A DNA stretch of 64,000 bases from Pseudomonas sp. FP2335. Its GTDB lineage: Bacteria > Pseudomonadota > Gammaproteobacteria > Pseudomonadales > Pseudomonadaceae. The notes under the pieces are model-generated. The model was not told the DNA's origin, did not search any database, and saw only the letters and a program-made list of their open reading frames with translations. Each line of letters starts with the position of its first letter. Position 1 is the first letter of the stretch. The position numbers and the translations under genes were made by a program. Below, one piece after another: positions 17,334 to 26,433 of this stretch. The stretch lies in NCBI RefSeq assembly GCF_030687535.1, contig NZ_CP117437.1:2253501-2317500 (forward strand), written 5' to 3'.

Positions 17334-18914
17334 ATGTCCCAGTTTCTCGGCCACAACTACATCGGCGGCCAGCGCAGCGCCAACGGCAGCGTCACACTCA
17401 AGAGCGTCGACGCCAGCACCGGCGAAGCCTTGCCCCAGGATTTTTACCAGGCCACCGCGCAGGAAGTTGACGCCGCCGCCAAGGCCGCCGCGCAGGCCTA
17501 CCCGGCCTACCGTGGATTGAGCGCGGCGCGGCGTGCGCAGTTCCTCGATGCGATCGCCGATGAGCTGGATGCGTTGGGCGATGATTTTGTCGAGCTGGTC
17601 TGCCGCGAAACCGCGCTGCCCGCTGCCCGCATCAAAGGCGAGCGCGGGCGCACCAGCGGCCAGATGCGCCTGTTCGCCAGTGTGCTGCGGCGCGGTGATT
17701 TCTACGGCGCACGCATCGACAAGGCGTTGCCGGAGCGCCAGCCACTGCCGCGCCCGGACCTGCGTCAATACCGCATCGGCCTGGGCCCGGTCGCGGTGTT
17801 TGGTGCGAGCAACTTTCCCCTGGCGTTTTCCACGGCCGGCGGTGATACCGCGGCTGCGCTGGCCGCAGGCTGCCCGGTAGTGTTCAAGGCCCACAGCGGG
17901 CACATGGCGACCGCCGAGCGCGTGGCAGACGCGATTATCCGCGCCGCCGAAGCCACCGGCATGCCGGCCGGTGTGTTCAACATGATCTTTGGCGCGGGCG
18001 TCGGCGAGGCGCTGGTCAAGCACCCGGCGATCCAGGCCGTGGGCTTTACCGGCTCGCTCAAGGGCGGGCGTGCGTTGTGCGACATGGCGGCGGCGCGGCC
18101 GCAACCGATCCCGGTGTTTGCCGAGATGTCGAGCATCAACCCGGTGCTCGTGCTGCCCGAGGCGCTCAAAGCCCGCGCCGAAAGCATCGCCCGCGACCTG
18201 ACCGCCTCGGTGGTGCAGGGCTGCGGCCAGTTCTGCACCAACCCTGGCTTGGTGATCGGCATCGCCTCGCCAGCCTTCACCGCGTTCACCCAACAAGTGG
18301 CGCAATTGATCGGCGATCAACCGGCACAAACCATGCTCAACGCCGGCACCCTGGGCAGTTATGGCAAGGGCCTGGAAAAACTCCTCGCACACCCCGGCAT
18401 CGAGCATCTGGCGGGCAACCCGCAGGCGGGCAATCAGGCGCAGCCGCAGCTGTTCAAGGCTGATGTGCGCCTGTTGATCGACGGCGATGAAGTGTTGCAG
18501 GAAGAAGTCTTCGGCCCCACCACGGTGTTTGTCGAAGTGGCTGATCAGGCTCAGCTCAGTGCCGCTTTGCACGGCCTGCATGGTCAGCTCACCGCGACCC
18601 TCATTGGCGAACCGAATGACCTGCAACAGTTCGCCGAACTCACGCCGCTGCTGGAACAGAAAGTCGGGCGCATCCTGCTCAACGGTTACCCCACCGGCGT
18701 CGAAGTCTGCGACTCGATGGTACATGGCGGCCCGTACCCGGCAACGTCCGATGCCCGTGGCACCTCGGTCGGCACCCTGGCCATCGACCGCTTCCTGCGC
18801 CCCGTGTGCTTCCAGAACTACCCTGATAGCCTGCTGCCCGACGCGTTGAAAAACGCCAACCCGTTGCGTATCCAGCGGTTGGTGGATGGCACGCCATCGC
18901 GTGACCCGCTGTAA
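17334..18914 (+). CDS. 2-oxoglutarate semialdehyde (2,5-dioxovalerate) dehydrogenase, NADP+-type
   Basis: The 526-residue aldehyde dehydrogenase has the length typical of the KGSADH group. The catalytic cysteine is Cys301 in GCGQFCTNPG and the general-base glutamate lies in VFAEMSSINPV (about 264). The NAD(P)-binding segment VFGASNFPLAFSTAGGDTA is near 160-178. It oxidises 2-oxoglutarate semialdehyde to 2-oxoglutarate, the last step before the citric acid cycle. The gene starts ten bases after araD1 with AAGGAG. A much longer in-frame ORF start at 17154 overlaps araD1 and is rejected. Confidence 0.92.
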   Translation: MSQFLGHNYIGGQRSANGSVTLKSVDASTGEALPQDFYQATAQEVDAAAKAAAQAYPAYRGLSAARRAQFLDAIADELDALGDDFVELVCRETALPAARIKGERGRTSGQMRLFASVLRRGDFYGARIDKALPERQPLPRPDLRQYRIGLGPVAVFGASNFPLAFSTAGGDTAAALAAGCPVVFKAHSGHMATAERVADAIIRAAEATGMPAGVFNMIFGAGVGEALVKHPAIQAVGFTGSLKGGRALCDMAAARPQPIPVFAEMSSINPVLVLPEALKARAESIARDLTASVVQGCGQFCTNPGLVIGIASPAFTAFTQQVAQLIGDQPAQTMLNAGTLGSYGKGLEKLLAHPGIEHLAGNPQAGNQAQPQLFKADVRLLIDGDEVLQEEVFGPTTVFVEVADQAQLSAALHGLHGQLTATLIGEPNDLQQFAELTPLLEQKVGRILLNGYPTGVEVCDSMVHGGPYPATSDARGTSVGTLAIDRFLRPVCFQNYPDSLLPDALKNANPLRIQRLVDGTPSRDPL

Positions 18915-18928
18915 GACGCAGACCTGAG

Positions 18929-18939
18929 AACAACAACAA
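18929..18939 (+). promoter_or_regulatory. CA motif before the lactonase gene
   Basis: AACAACAACAA contains a perfect AANAAYAA and lies just before AGGAGG of the lactonase ribosome-binding site. Confidence 0.6.
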
Positions 18940-18952
18940 TCCAGGAGGCAAC

Positions 18953-19816
18953 ATGTCGTTTCACGCCGTTACCGCACACCGTGCGCAACTGGGGGAGAGT
19001 CCGTTCTGGGACGTGCCCACCCAGGCGCTGTACTGGGTCAATATCGCCGGCAAGCAGGCGCTGCGCCTGATGGGCGGGCAGTTGCAGGTGTGGCAGTTGC
19101 CCGAGCATGTCTCGGCGTTCATCCCGTGTGAGCGCGGCGATGCGTTGGTGACGTTGAGCAGTGGTGTGTATCGCCTGGATCTGGTCACCGAAGCCCTGAC
19201 GTTGTTGTGCGTCGCCGACCCGCAGCCGGGCAACCGCAGCAATGAGGCGCGCTGCGATGCCCGGGGGCGCCTGTGGCTGGGCACCATGCAGAACAACATC
19301 GGCGAACAGGGTGAAGACCTGCCGATTACGCGCCGTTCCGGCGGCCTGTTTCGTATCGATGCCGATGCGCAGGTCACGCCGTTGCTCGGCGGCTTGGGCA
19401 TCCCCAACACCCTGCTGTGGAACGAGGATGCCAGCCTGGTGCACTTCGGCGACAGCATGGACCGCACGCTGTACCAGTTTGCAATCCGGCCGGACGGCCA
19501 GCTCGACCCCGCGCAGGCGTGGTTCGGCGCCCACGCACGTGGCGTGCCGGACGGCTCGGCGATGGACGTTGAAGGCTACCTGTGGAATGCGCGCTGGGAT
19601 GGCAGTTGCCTGCTGCGTATCGCGCCAGATGGGGAGGTGGACCGCATCATTGAACTGCCTGTCAGCCGTCCCACCAGTTGTGTGTTTGGTGGGCCGGACC
19701 TTACCACCCTGTATATCACCAGTGCCGCCAGCCCTTTGGATCACCCGTTGGACGGTGCCGTGCTGGCAATGGAAGTGGATGTACCCGGAAAGCCTTGCAC
19801 GCGTTTCGCCGGATAA
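18953..19816 (+). CDS. SMP-30/gluconolactonase family sugar lactonase
   Basis: The 287-residue six-bladed propeller has the SMP-30 signature: a leading metal glutamate in QLGESPFWD, NRSNEARCDARGRLWLGTM around residues 92-112, the IPNTLLWN segment near 146, and DGSAMDVEGYLWNARW near 200. It opens the aldono-lactone produced by the sugar dehydrogenase to the free acid for the dehydratase. Perfect AGGAGG precedes the ATG. It is the fourth gene of the operon beginning with the MFS permease; a hairpin follows it and may reduce read-through into the ABC transporter genes. Confidence 0.9.
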   Translation: MSFHAVTAHRAQLGESPFWDVPTQALYWVNIAGKQALRLMGGQLQVWQLPEHVSAFIPCERGDALVTLSSGVYRLDLVTEALTLLCVADPQPGNRSNEARCDARGRLWLGTMQNNIGEQGEDLPITRRSGGLFRIDADAQVTPLLGGLGIPNTLLWNEDASLVHFGDSMDRTLYQFAIRPDGQLDPAQAWFGAHARGVPDGSAMDVEGYLWNARWDGSCLLRIAPDGEVDRIIELPVSRPTSCVFGGPDLTTLYITSAASPLDHPLDGAVLAMEVDVPGKPCTRFAG

Positions 19817-19831
19817 CGAGCGAGCCTGAAC

Positions 19832-19860
19832 TGTGGCGAGGAGCAAGCGCCCTCGCCACA
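19832..19860. repeat. Short palindrome (class C, TGTGGCGAG...CTCGCCACA)
   Basis: Nine-base perfect arms flank an 11-base core containing GAGCAAGCG. It is related to the copy at 46610-46642. Its location between the lactonase and transporter genes suggests transcript attenuation or processing. Confidence 0.6.
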
Positions 19861-19875
19861 AGAACCGTTCTACCT

Positions 19876-19889
19876 AAAAACAACAACAA
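19876..19889 (+). promoter_or_regulatory. CA motif before the sugar-binding protein gene
   Basis: AAAAACAACAACAA contains several perfect AANAAYAA matches and overlaps the start of the AAGGAG ribosome-binding site. Confidence 0.65.
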
Positions 19890-19900
19890 GGAGTCACCCT

Positions 19901-20905
19901 ATGAATCGTCGTCGTGGTATCCGTTCCCTGTGCGCCGCCGCCGTAGCGGTCTCGGCCATGAGCTTGAGTGGGCTGTTGCTGGCCGCTGAAGAAGTGAAGA
20001 TCGGCTTTCTGGTCAAGCAGGCTGAAGAACCGTGGTTCCAGACCGAATGGGCCTTCGCCGAAAAAGCCGGCAAGGACCATGGGTTTACCGTGATCAAGAT
20101 CGCCGTGCCCGATGGCGAGAAAACCCTTTCGGCCATCGACAGCCTCGCGGCCAACGGCGCCAAGGGCTTTGTGATCTGCCCGCCGGATGTGTCCCTCGGC
20201 CCGGCCATCGTCGCCAAGGCCAAGGCCAACGGCCTCAAAGTCATTGCCGTGGATGATCGCTTCGTCGATGCCAAGGGCGCCTTTATGGAAGACGTGCCGT
20301 ACCTGGGCATGGCGGCCTTCGAAGTTGGCCAGAAACAGGGCGCGGCCATGGCGGCCGAAGCGAAAAAACGTGGCTGGGACTGGAAAGACACCTACGCGGT
20401 GATCAACACCTTCAACGAACTCGACACCGGCAAGAAACGCACCGACGGCTCGGTCAAATCCCTGGAAGAGGCCGGCATGCCCAAGGAGCACATCCTGTTC
20501 ACGGCGGCCAAGACCCTCGACGTCCCCGGTAGCATGGACGCGACCAACTCGGCCCTGGTCAAGCTGCCCAGTGGCGCGAAAAACCTGATCATCGGCGGCA
20601 TGAACGACAACACCGTGCTTGGCGGCGTGCGCGCCACCGAAAGCGCCGGCTTCAAGGCGGCCAACGTGATCGGCATCGGTATCAACGGCACCGACGCCAT
20701 CGGCGAGCTGAAAAAGCCTGACAGTGGTTTCTTCGGTTCTATGCTGCCGAGCCCGCATATCGAGGGCTACAACACCGCGAAAATGATGTTCGACTGGGTC
20801 ACCAAGGGCACGGAACCGGCGAAGTACACCGCCATGGATGAAGTGACGCTGATCACCCGCGACAACTTCAAGGAAGAACTGACCAAAATCGGGTTGTGGC
20901 AATGA
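19901..20905 (+). CDS. araF: L-arabinose-type ABC transporter periplasmic sugar-binding protein
   Basis: The 334-residue precursor has a signal peptide (about residues 1-28, ending LLLAAEE) and a periplasmic-binding fold beginning [20 protein letters not shown]. The AraF-like details include the [31 protein letters not shown] segment, the [15 protein letters not shown] stretch and the [16 protein letters not shown] helix. It captures L-arabinose or D-galactose-like sugar for the AraG/AraH pair encoded immediately downstream; the araG ATG overlaps its stop. AAGGAG sits ten bases upstream of the ATG. Family assignment is firm; sugar specificity is inferred from sequence type and pathway context. 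Confidence 0.85.
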   Translation: MNRRRGIRSLCAAAVAVSAMSLSGLLLAAEEVKIGFLVKQAEEPWFQTEWAFAEKAGKDHGFTVIKIAVPDGEKTLSAIDSLAANGAKGFVICPPDVSLGPAIVAKAKANGLKVIAVDDRFVDAKGAFMEDVPYLGMAAFEVGQKQGAAMAAEAKKRGWDWKDTYAVINTFNELDTGKKRTDGSVKSLEEAGMPKEHILFTAAKTLDVPGSMDATNSALVKLPSGAKNLIIGGMNDNTVLGGVRATESAGFKAANVIGIGINGTDAIGELKKPDSGFFGSMLPSPHIEGYNTAKMMFDWVTKGTEPAKYTAMDEVTLITRDNFKEELTKIGLWQ

Positions 20906-22404
20906 CCGCTGCGGCCCTGCGCTTTGACGGCATCGGCAAGACCTTTCCCGGGGTCAAGGCGCTGGATGGCATCAGCTTTACCGCCCACCCCGGGCAGGTG
21001 CACGCCCTGATGGGCGAGAACGGCGCGGGCAAGTCGACGCTGCTGAAAATCCTTGGCGGCGCCTACATCCCAAGCAGCGGCACAGTGCAGATCGGCGCGC
21101 AGACCATGGCCTTCAAATGCGCCGCCGACAGCATCGCCAACGGCGTGGCGGTGATCCACCAGGAACTGCACCTGGTGCCGGAAATGACCGTCGCCGAAAA
21201 CCTGTTTCTCGGGCATTTGCCGTCGCGGTTCGGCGTGGTCAATCGGGGCTTGCTGCGCCAGCAGGCCCTCGCTTGCCTCAAGGGCCTGGCGGATGAAATC
21301 GACCCGGCCGAAAAGCTCGGCCGCCTGTCCCTGGGCCAGCGCCAACTGGTGGAAATCGCCAAGGCGCTGTCCCGTGGCGCGCATGTGATCGCGTTTGACG
21401 AACCCACCAGCAGCCTGTCGGCGCGGGAGATCGACCGCTTGATGGCGATCATCACGCGCCTGCGCGACGAGGGCAAAGTGGTGCTCTACGTGTCGCACCG
21501 CATGGAAGAAGTGTTCCGCATCTGCAACGCGGTGACGGTGTTCAAGGACGGCCGCTTCGTGCGCACCTTCGACGACATGAGCGCGCTGACCCATGACCAG
21601 TTGGTGACGTGCATGGTCGGGCGCGACATCCAGGACATCTACGATTACCGCCCGCGTGACCACGGCGAAGTGGCGTTGAAGGTCGACGGTTTACAAGGCC
21701 CCGGCTTGCGTGAGCCGATCAGCTTTGACGTGCGCAAGGGCGAGATTCTCGGGCTGTTCGGCCTGGTCGGGGCAGGGCGCACCGAACTGTTGCGCCTGCT
21801 CAGCGGTTTAGAGCGCACCAGCGCCGGTCGCCTGGAGCTGTGCGGCGCGCCGCTGCAACTGCGCTCACCGCGCGATGCCATCGCCGCCGGGGTGCTGCTG
21901 TGCCCGGAAGACCGCAAAAAGGAAGGCATCATCCCGCTGTCCAGCGTCGCCGAGAACATCAACATCAGCGCCCGTGGCGCCCATTCGGCGTTCGGCTGGT
22001 TGTTGCGTGACGGCTGGGAAAAGGGCAACGCCGAGCACCAGATCAAGGCGATGAAGGTCAAGACGCCGAATGCCGAGCAGAAGATCATGTACCTCTCCGG
22101 CGGCAACCAGCAGAAGGCCATTCTCGGCCGCTGGCTGTCGATGCCGATGAAGGTGCTGCTGCTTGACGAACCCACCCGCGGCATCGATATCGGCGCCAAG
22201 GCCGAGATCTACCAGATCATCCATAACCTCGCAGCCCAGGGCATTGCGGTGATCGTGGTGTCCAGCGACCTGATGGAAGTGATGGGCATCAGCGACCGCA
22301 TCCTGGTGCTGTGCGAAGGCGCGCTGCGCGGCGAACAAACCCGCGCGCACGCCACTGAATCCAACCTGCTGCAACTGGCCCTGCCGCGCAGCCTGGCGAA
22401 CTGA
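20902..22404 (+). CDS. araG: L-arabinose-type ABC transporter ATP-binding protein (two ATPase domains)
   Basis: The 500-residue ABC ATPase has two fused nucleotide-binding domains. The first shows Walker A at residues 38-46 (GENGAGKST), signature [17 protein letters not shown] and Walker [13 protein letters not shown]. The second has a degenerate Walker A ([11 protein letters not shown]), signature [15 protein letters not shown] and Walker [13 protein letters not shown]. This is the classical RbsA/AraG architecture. The ATG at 20902 overlaps the binding-protein stop as ATGA, so translation is coupled; a GTG at 20896 is less likely. It energises the permease encoded next. Confidence 0.9.
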   Translation: MTAAALRFDGIGKTFPGVKALDGISFTAHPGQVHALMGENGAGKSTLLKILGGAYIPSSGTVQIGAQTMAFKCAADSIANGVAVIHQELHLVPEMTVAENLFLGHLPSRFGVVNRGLLRQQALACLKGLADEIDPAEKLGRLSLGQRQLVEIAKALSRGAHVIAFDEPTSSLSAREIDRLMAIITRLRDEGKVVLYVSHRMEEVFRICNAVTVFKDGRFVRTFDDMSALTHDQLVTCMVGRDIQDIYDYRPRDHGEVALKVDGLQGPGLREPISFDVRKGEILGLFGLVGAGRTELLRLLSGLERTSAGRLELCGAPLQLRSPRDAIAAGVLLCPEDRKKEGIIPLSSVAENINISARGAHSAFGWLLRDGWEKGNAEHQIKAMKVKTPNAEQKIMYLSGGNQQKAILGRWLSMPMKVLLLDEPTRGIDIGAKAEIYQIIHNLAAQGIAVIVVSSDLMEVMGISDRILVLCEGALRGEQTRAHATESNLLQLALPRSLAN

Positions 22405-22413
22405 GAGAGAACC

Positions 22414-23382
22414 ATGACCACTCAACACAACACGCTGCCCACGGCACGCAAACCCCTGGATGTGCGCGCACTGCTCGACAACTGGGCGATGCTGCTGGCG
22501 GCGGTGAGCATCTTTTTGCTGTGCGCCTTGCTTATCGACAACTTCCTTTCACCGCTGAACATGCGCGGCCTGGGCCTGGCGATTTCCACCGTGGGCATCG
22601 CCGCCTGCACCATGCTGTTCTGCCTGGCGTCCGGGCACTTCGACCTGTCGGTGGGCTCGGTAATTGCCTGTGCCGGGGTGGTCGCGGCCATCGTGATGCG
22701 CGATACCGACAGCGTGTTGCTCGGCATCGGCGCGGCATTGCTGATGGGCCTGGTTGTCGGGCTGATCAACGGCATCGTCATCGCCAAGTTGCGGGTCAAC
22801 GCGCTGATCACCACCTTGGCGACCATGCAGATCGTGCGCGGCCTGGCCTACATCTTTGCCAACGGCAAGGCGGTGGGCGTGTCCCAGGAACAGTTCTTCG
22901 TGTTCGGCAACGGCCAGTTGCTGGGCGTGCCAGTGCCGATCCTGATCACCATCCTGTGTTTCCTGTTCTTCGGCTGGCTGCTCAACTACACCACCTACGG
23001 GCGCAACACCATGGCCATTGGCGGCAACCCGGAGGCCGCGCTGCTGGCCGGGGTGAACGTGGATCGCACCAAGATCCTGATCTTCGCCGTGCACGGCCTG
23101 ATCGGCGCGCTGGCCGGGGTGATCCTGGCGTCACGCATGACCTCTGGCCAGCCGATGATTGGCCAGGGCTTCGAGCTGACCGTGATCTCGGCCTGCGTGC
23201 TGGGCGGGGTGTCGTTGAGTGGTGGGATTGGCATGATTCGGCATGTGATTGCGGGCGTGTTGATTTTGGCGATCATCGAGAATGCGATGAACCTGAAGAA
23301 CATCGACACGTTCTACCAGTACGTCATCCGTGGCTCGATCCTGCTCTTGGCGGTGGTCATCGACCGCATGAAACAACGCTGA
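22414..23382 (+). CDS. araH: L-arabinose-type ABC transporter permease
   Basis: The 322-residue inner-membrane protein has eight to ten membrane segments and the branched monosaccharide permease pattern: CLASGHFDLSVGSVIACAGVVAA, INGIVIAKLRVNALITTLATMQIVRGL, and the cytoplasmic loop YGRNTMAIGGNPEAALLAGVNVDRTK that contacts the ATPase. It completes the three-gene importer, ten bases after araG with a GAGAGA ribosome-binding site. A REPIN separates it from the convergent mutarotase gene. Confidence 0.9.
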   Translation: MTTQHNTLPTARKPLDVRALLDNWAMLLAAVSIFLLCALLIDNFLSPLNMRGLGLAISTVGIAACTMLFCLASGHFDLSVGSVIACAGVVAAIVMRDTDSVLLGIGAALLMGLVVGLINGIVIAKLRVNALITTLATMQIVRGLAYIFANGKAVGVSQEQFFVFGNGQLLGVPVPILITILCFLFFGWLLNYTTYGRNTMAIGGNPEAALLAGVNVDRTKILIFAVHGLIGALAGVILASRMTSGQPMIGQGFELTVISACVLGGVSLSGGIGMIRHVIAGVLILAIIENAMNLKNIDTFYQYVIRGSILLLAVVIDRMKQR

Positions 23383-23406
23383 CTCCAAGCCATGTGAGGA
23401 ACCAAA

Positions 23407-23495
23407 TGTGGGAGCGGGCTTGCTCGCGAATGCGGTGTATCAGATTCAAATGTGTTGACTGACACACCGCATTCGCGAGCAAGCCCGCTCCCACA
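23407..23495. repeat. REPIN, class A (TGTGGGAGCGGGCTTGCTCGCGAA pair)
   Basis: Two inverted copies of the class A element, with extended pairing into GCGGTGT/ACACCGC, bracket a ~25-base loop. It lies between the convergent araH and mutarotase genes. Confidence 0.9.
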
Positions 23496-23498
23496 GTT

Positions 23499-24647
23499 TT
23501 AGTCCGCGGTGAATCTGAAAATGGTGTTCTGGGTGTAGGTCTGGCCTGGGTTCAGGCGGGTGGATGCAAAGTTCGGCTGGTTGGGCGCATCCGGAAAATG
23601 CTGGGTCTCCAACGTAAACCCACTCCAATGCAGATACGTCTTGCCGGCTTTACCCTTCACCGAACCATCGAGGAAGTTGCTGGTATAAAACTGCACCCCG
23701 GGCTCCGTGGTAAACAGCTGCAAGCGCCGTCCCGACTCAGGATCACGCACTTCGGCCGCCAGTTTTTTCACGTCGCCCTTGCTATCCAGCGCCCAGTTGA
23801 AATCAAACCCACCGCTCTTGGGCTCGGCAAACTTGAGCTGCGGGTGATCGTCCTTGATGCGCTGCCCAATCGGCGTCGGCGTGAGGAAGTCCATCGGCGT
23901 GCCCTTGACGGGCGCCAGTTCGCCGGTCGGGATCAGGGTGGCATTCACCGGCGTGTAATGGCTGGCGTGCAGGGTGGCGACCTGCTTGAGAATGTCGCCA
24001 TTACCCGCGCCGGCCAGGTTGAAGTAGCTGTGGTTGGTCAGGTTGAGCACCGTGGGTTTGTCGGTGGTGGCCTTGTAATCGATGTGCAGTTCGTTGTTGT
24101 CGTTGAGGCGGTAGGTGACTTCGGTCTTGAGGTTGCCGGGGAAGCCCATCTCGCCGTCCTTGGACAGGTAGGTGAGGGTCACGCCCACCGAGTCCTTGGC
24201 CTTGATTGGCGTGGCGGTCCAAACATGTTTGTCAAAGCCCTGGGCGCCGCCGTGCAACGCGTTGGGGCCGTCGTTGAGCGGCACTTGGTAGCGCTTGCCG
24301 TCGAGTTCAAACGCGCCGCCGGCCAGGCGATTGCCGAAGCGCCCGATGGTCGCGCCGAAAAACGCCGTGCCGGCCTGGTAGCCCTGCACATCGTCGAAGC
24401 CGAGCACCACGTCTTCGACCTTGCCGTGTTTGTCCGGCACCTTGAGCGCCTGCAACACGCCGCCGTAGGTGATCACCGTGGCTTGCATGCCATGGCTGTT
24501 GCGCAGGATGTACTGTTCGACGGCGGTGCCGTCGTTGGTTTTACCGAAGGGTTTGTGCTCGCTGCTCAGGCCTGCCGCCTGGGTGCCGCCACTGGCGATC
24601 AGCATGGACATGGCCAGGCCCGAAAGCAGGTATCGAGGGTGCTTCAT
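23499..24647 (-). CDS. galM: Aldose 1-epimerase (mutarotase), probably periplasmic
   Basis: The 382-residue precursor has a signal peptide (about residues 1-24, ending GGTQA). The GalM fold carries the two catalytic histidines (LHGGAQGFDKHVW near 130 and NHSYFNLAG near 205) and the catalytic glutamate in TTEPGVQFYTSNFL near 336. It speeds interconversion of sugar anomers, here apparently before uptake or oxidation. It is divergent from the sugar dehydrogenase gene across 137 bp that contain two FadR-type sites and a CA motif, tying it to the arabinose-type pathway. AAGGAAG lies ten bases upstream of the ATG. Confidence 0.9.
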   Translation of the reverse strand: MKHPRYLLSGLAMSMLIASGGTQAAGLSSEHKPFGKTNDGTAVEQYILRNSHGMQATVITYGGVLQALKVPDKHGKVEDVVLGFDDVQGYQAGTAFFGATIGRFGNRLAGGAFELDGKRYQVPLNDGPNALHGGAQGFDKHVWTATPIKAKDSVGVTLTYLSKDGEMGFPGNLKTEVTYRLNDNNELHIDYKATTDKPTVLNLTNHSYFNLAGAGNGDILKQVATLHASHYTPVNATLIPTGELAPVKGTPMDFLTPTPIGQRIKDDHPQLKFAEPKSGGFDFNWALDSKGDVKKLAAEVRDPESGRRLQLFTTEPGVQFYTSNFLDGSVKGKAGKTYLHWSGFTLETQHFPDAPNQPNFASTRLNPGQTYTQNTIFRFTAD

Positions 24648-24659
24648 GGTCGAACTTCC

Positions 24660-24671
24660 TTTTGTTGTTTT
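24660..24671 (-). promoter_or_regulatory. CA motif before the mutarotase gene
   Basis: On the minus strand AAAACAACAAAA contains a perfect AANAAYAA and runs into the AAGGAAG ribosome-binding site. Confidence 0.6.
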
Positions 24672-24679
24672 GAGTGGAA

Positions 24680-24690
24680 TAGTTCTACTA
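24680..24690. promoter_or_regulatory. FadR-type operator candidate (TAGT-TCT-ACTA)
   Basis: A perfect TNGT-N3-ACNA palindrome, differing at one spacer base from the site at 14891-14901, in the mutarotase/SDR divergent region. Confidence 0.6.
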
Positions 24691-24706
24691 ATGTGCGATA
24701 TTTTGT

Positions 24707-24717
24707 CTGTTGGACAG
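24707..24717. promoter_or_regulatory. Second FadR-type operator candidate (CTGT-TGG-ACAG)
   Basis: A perfect palindrome with the GT-N3-AC core but C/G at the outer bases, 16 bases beyond the first site. It is weaker than the other three sites. Confidence 0.35.
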
Positions 24718-24784
24718 CGAATTTATAGCCTTTAAACAGGTTTTTGCAAAATAAAATAAGACTAATTAGACGAGGCAGCATTTT

Positions 24785-25552
24785 ATGACCACCACACACG
24801 CCGTTTACCCCGACCTTGAAGGCAAGACCGTGCTGATTTCCGGCGGCGCCTCGGGCATTGGTGAATTCATGGTGCGCGCGTTTGCCGCCCAGGGTGCCAA
24901 GGTCGGCTTTGTGGACCGCGCCCAAAGCCAGGGCGAACGCCTGGCGGCGTTGTTGAGCTCACGGGGGCATACGGTGGAATTCGTGCAGTGCGACATCACT
25001 GATGAGATCGCCTATAAGGCCGCCATCGCGCGTTTCGAACACTCCCTGGGGCCGATCACCGTGCTGGTGAACAATGCCGCCAATGACGTGCGGCACACCC
25101 TGGAAGAGGTCGACTCGGACACCTTCGACCGGCTCATCTCGGTGAACCTCAAGCACGCTTTCTTCGCCGCCAAGGCCGTAGTGCCGATGATGAAAGGCGC
25201 GGGTGGCGGGGCGATCATCAACCTCGGTTCGGTCGGCTGGATGATGGCCTCGGCCGGCTACCCCGTGTACGCCGCCAGCAAGGCTGCCGCCCACGGCATG
25301 ACCCGTGCGTTGGCGCGAGAGCTGGGGCCGAGCCAGATCCGCGTGAACACCTTGGTGCCGGGTTGGGTGATGACCGAGAAACAACTGGCGATGTGGGTCG
25401 ATGATGACGCCAAGGCACTGATCAGCCGCAGCCAATGCCTGCCGGGCAGCGTGCTGCCGGAACATATCGCCGACATGGCGTTGTTTCTGGCCTCGGATGC
25501 GTCGGCGATGTGTTCGGCGCAGAACTTTATCGTGGATGGTGGGTGGGTCTGA
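24785..25552 (+). CDS. SDR-family sugar 1-dehydrogenase (L-arabinose/D-galactose/D-xylose type)
   Basis: The 255-residue short-chain dehydrogenase has the dinucleotide motif SGGASGIG (about residues 19-26), NNAAN near 93-97, and the catalytic Ser/Tyr/Lys set in NLGSVGWMMASAGYPVYAASKAA (Tyr about 159, Lys about 163). Its similarity class is the bacterial xylose/arabinose dehydrogenases that oxidise the anomeric carbon to a lactone. Together with the SMP-30 lactonase and dehydratase it supplies the first step of the oxidative route. It is divergent from galM with shared FadR-type sites. The exact sugar cannot be decided from sequence. Confidence 0.8.
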   Translation: MTTTHAVYPDLEGKTVLISGGASGIGEFMVRAFAAQGAKVGFVDRAQSQGERLAALLSSRGHTVEFVQCDITDEIAYKAAIARFEHSLGPITVLVNNAANDVRHTLEEVDSDTFDRLISVNLKHAFFAAKAVVPMMKGAGGGAIINLGSVGWMMASAGYPVYAASKAAAHGMTRALARELGPSQIRVNTLVPGWVMTEKQLAMWVDDDAKALISRSQCLPGSVLPEHIADMALFLASDASAMCSAQNFIVDGGWV

Positions 25553-25582
25553 TCTTCAATCTTCCAGTCAACAAAGCACTCA

Positions 25583-25672
25583 TGTGGGAGCGGGCTTGCT
25601 CGCGAAGGCGGTGTACCAGTCGGTAAATCCAGTAACTGACACTCCCCCTTCGCGAGCAAGCCCGCTCCTACA
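25583..25672. repeat. REPIN, class A
   Basis: An inverted pair of TGTGGGAGCGGGCTTGCTCGCGAA-type elements; the right arm has one change (TGTAGGAGCGGG). It lies between the convergent SDR and GST genes. Confidence 0.9.
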
Positions 25673-25704
25673 CAAACTCACTCCTACAGGTGGGTAGGGG
25701 GTGT

Positions 25705-26301
25705 TTATTCGATGGGGTATTTCTTGAAGGCAGGGTGTTGCTCCAGTCGCTCTGCCAGGCGTTGCAGGTTGGGGAATGCCTGGGCATCGACCACCGACGC
25801 CACGGTGTACTGGCTGAACGACCACGCCACCGCAGCCGTAAGGCTGGCTTGGTTCAGCGCGTCACTGTCGGCCACGTGCTTGTCCAGCAACGAATACGCC
25901 GCGAGCAATTGCCCCGTGACCCGCTCCAGCCATGGCGCGTGCAACTTCTCGGCGGGGCGCAGGTTGTGTTCATAGACGATCTGCACGCTCTTCTCGCAGG
26001 CCGCCAGCGCCAGGCCCAGCACTTGCAAGTCATGGGCGCGTGCCTTTGGGGCCTGGGGCAGCAGCTTTTTGTCGGCCGGGGCCAGGTTTTCCAGGTAATC
26101 CAGGATCAGGCTCGAATCCATCAACACCGTGCCATCGTCCAGCACCAGGGTTGGGGCCTTGACCACCGGGTTGATCTGGGAGAATTCGTTGAAGGTGCTG
26201 AACACCGACAGCGATTGATGCTCGAATGCCACCCCATACAACTCCAGGGAAATGGCCACGCGGCGTACGTAGGGCGAGTCCAGCATGCCGATCAATTTCA
26301 T
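25705..26301 (-). CDS. Glutathione S-transferase family protein
   Basis: The 198-residue protein has an N-terminal thioredoxin-like GST domain (MKLIGMLDSPYVRRVAISLEL, with the cis-proline in NPVVKAPTLVLDDG and the glutathione-contact MDSSLILDYLE near 61-71) and an all-helical C-terminal domain. It should conjugate or reduce substrates with glutathione in the cytoplasm; the substrate is unknown. The ATG at 26301 has GGAGG directly upstream. The same frame stays open to 27408 through the opposite strand of yghU and a REPIN, which is a spurious extension. It is divergent from yghU. Confidence 0.88.
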   Translation of the reverse strand: MKLIGMLDSPYVRRVAISLELYGVAFEHQSLSVFSTFNEFSQINPVVKAPTLVLDDGTVLMDSSLILDYLENLAPADKKLLPQAPKARAHDLQVLGLALAACEKSVQIVYEHNLRPAEKLHAPWLERVTGQLLAAYSLLDKHVADSDALNQASLTAAVAWSFSQYTVASVVDAQAFPNLQRLAERLEQHPAFKKYPIE

Positions 26302-26433
26302 GAAGCCTCCATTGCTCACAACGTCATTGGCCCAAGAGAGTAAGGGCAGGCGATAGGCCTGCGCAATATCGGACGTCAATGGGTAAGATGGCCTACGAAT
26401 TCGTTGATCGTAAACGCCTATGGAGCAGTCAGC

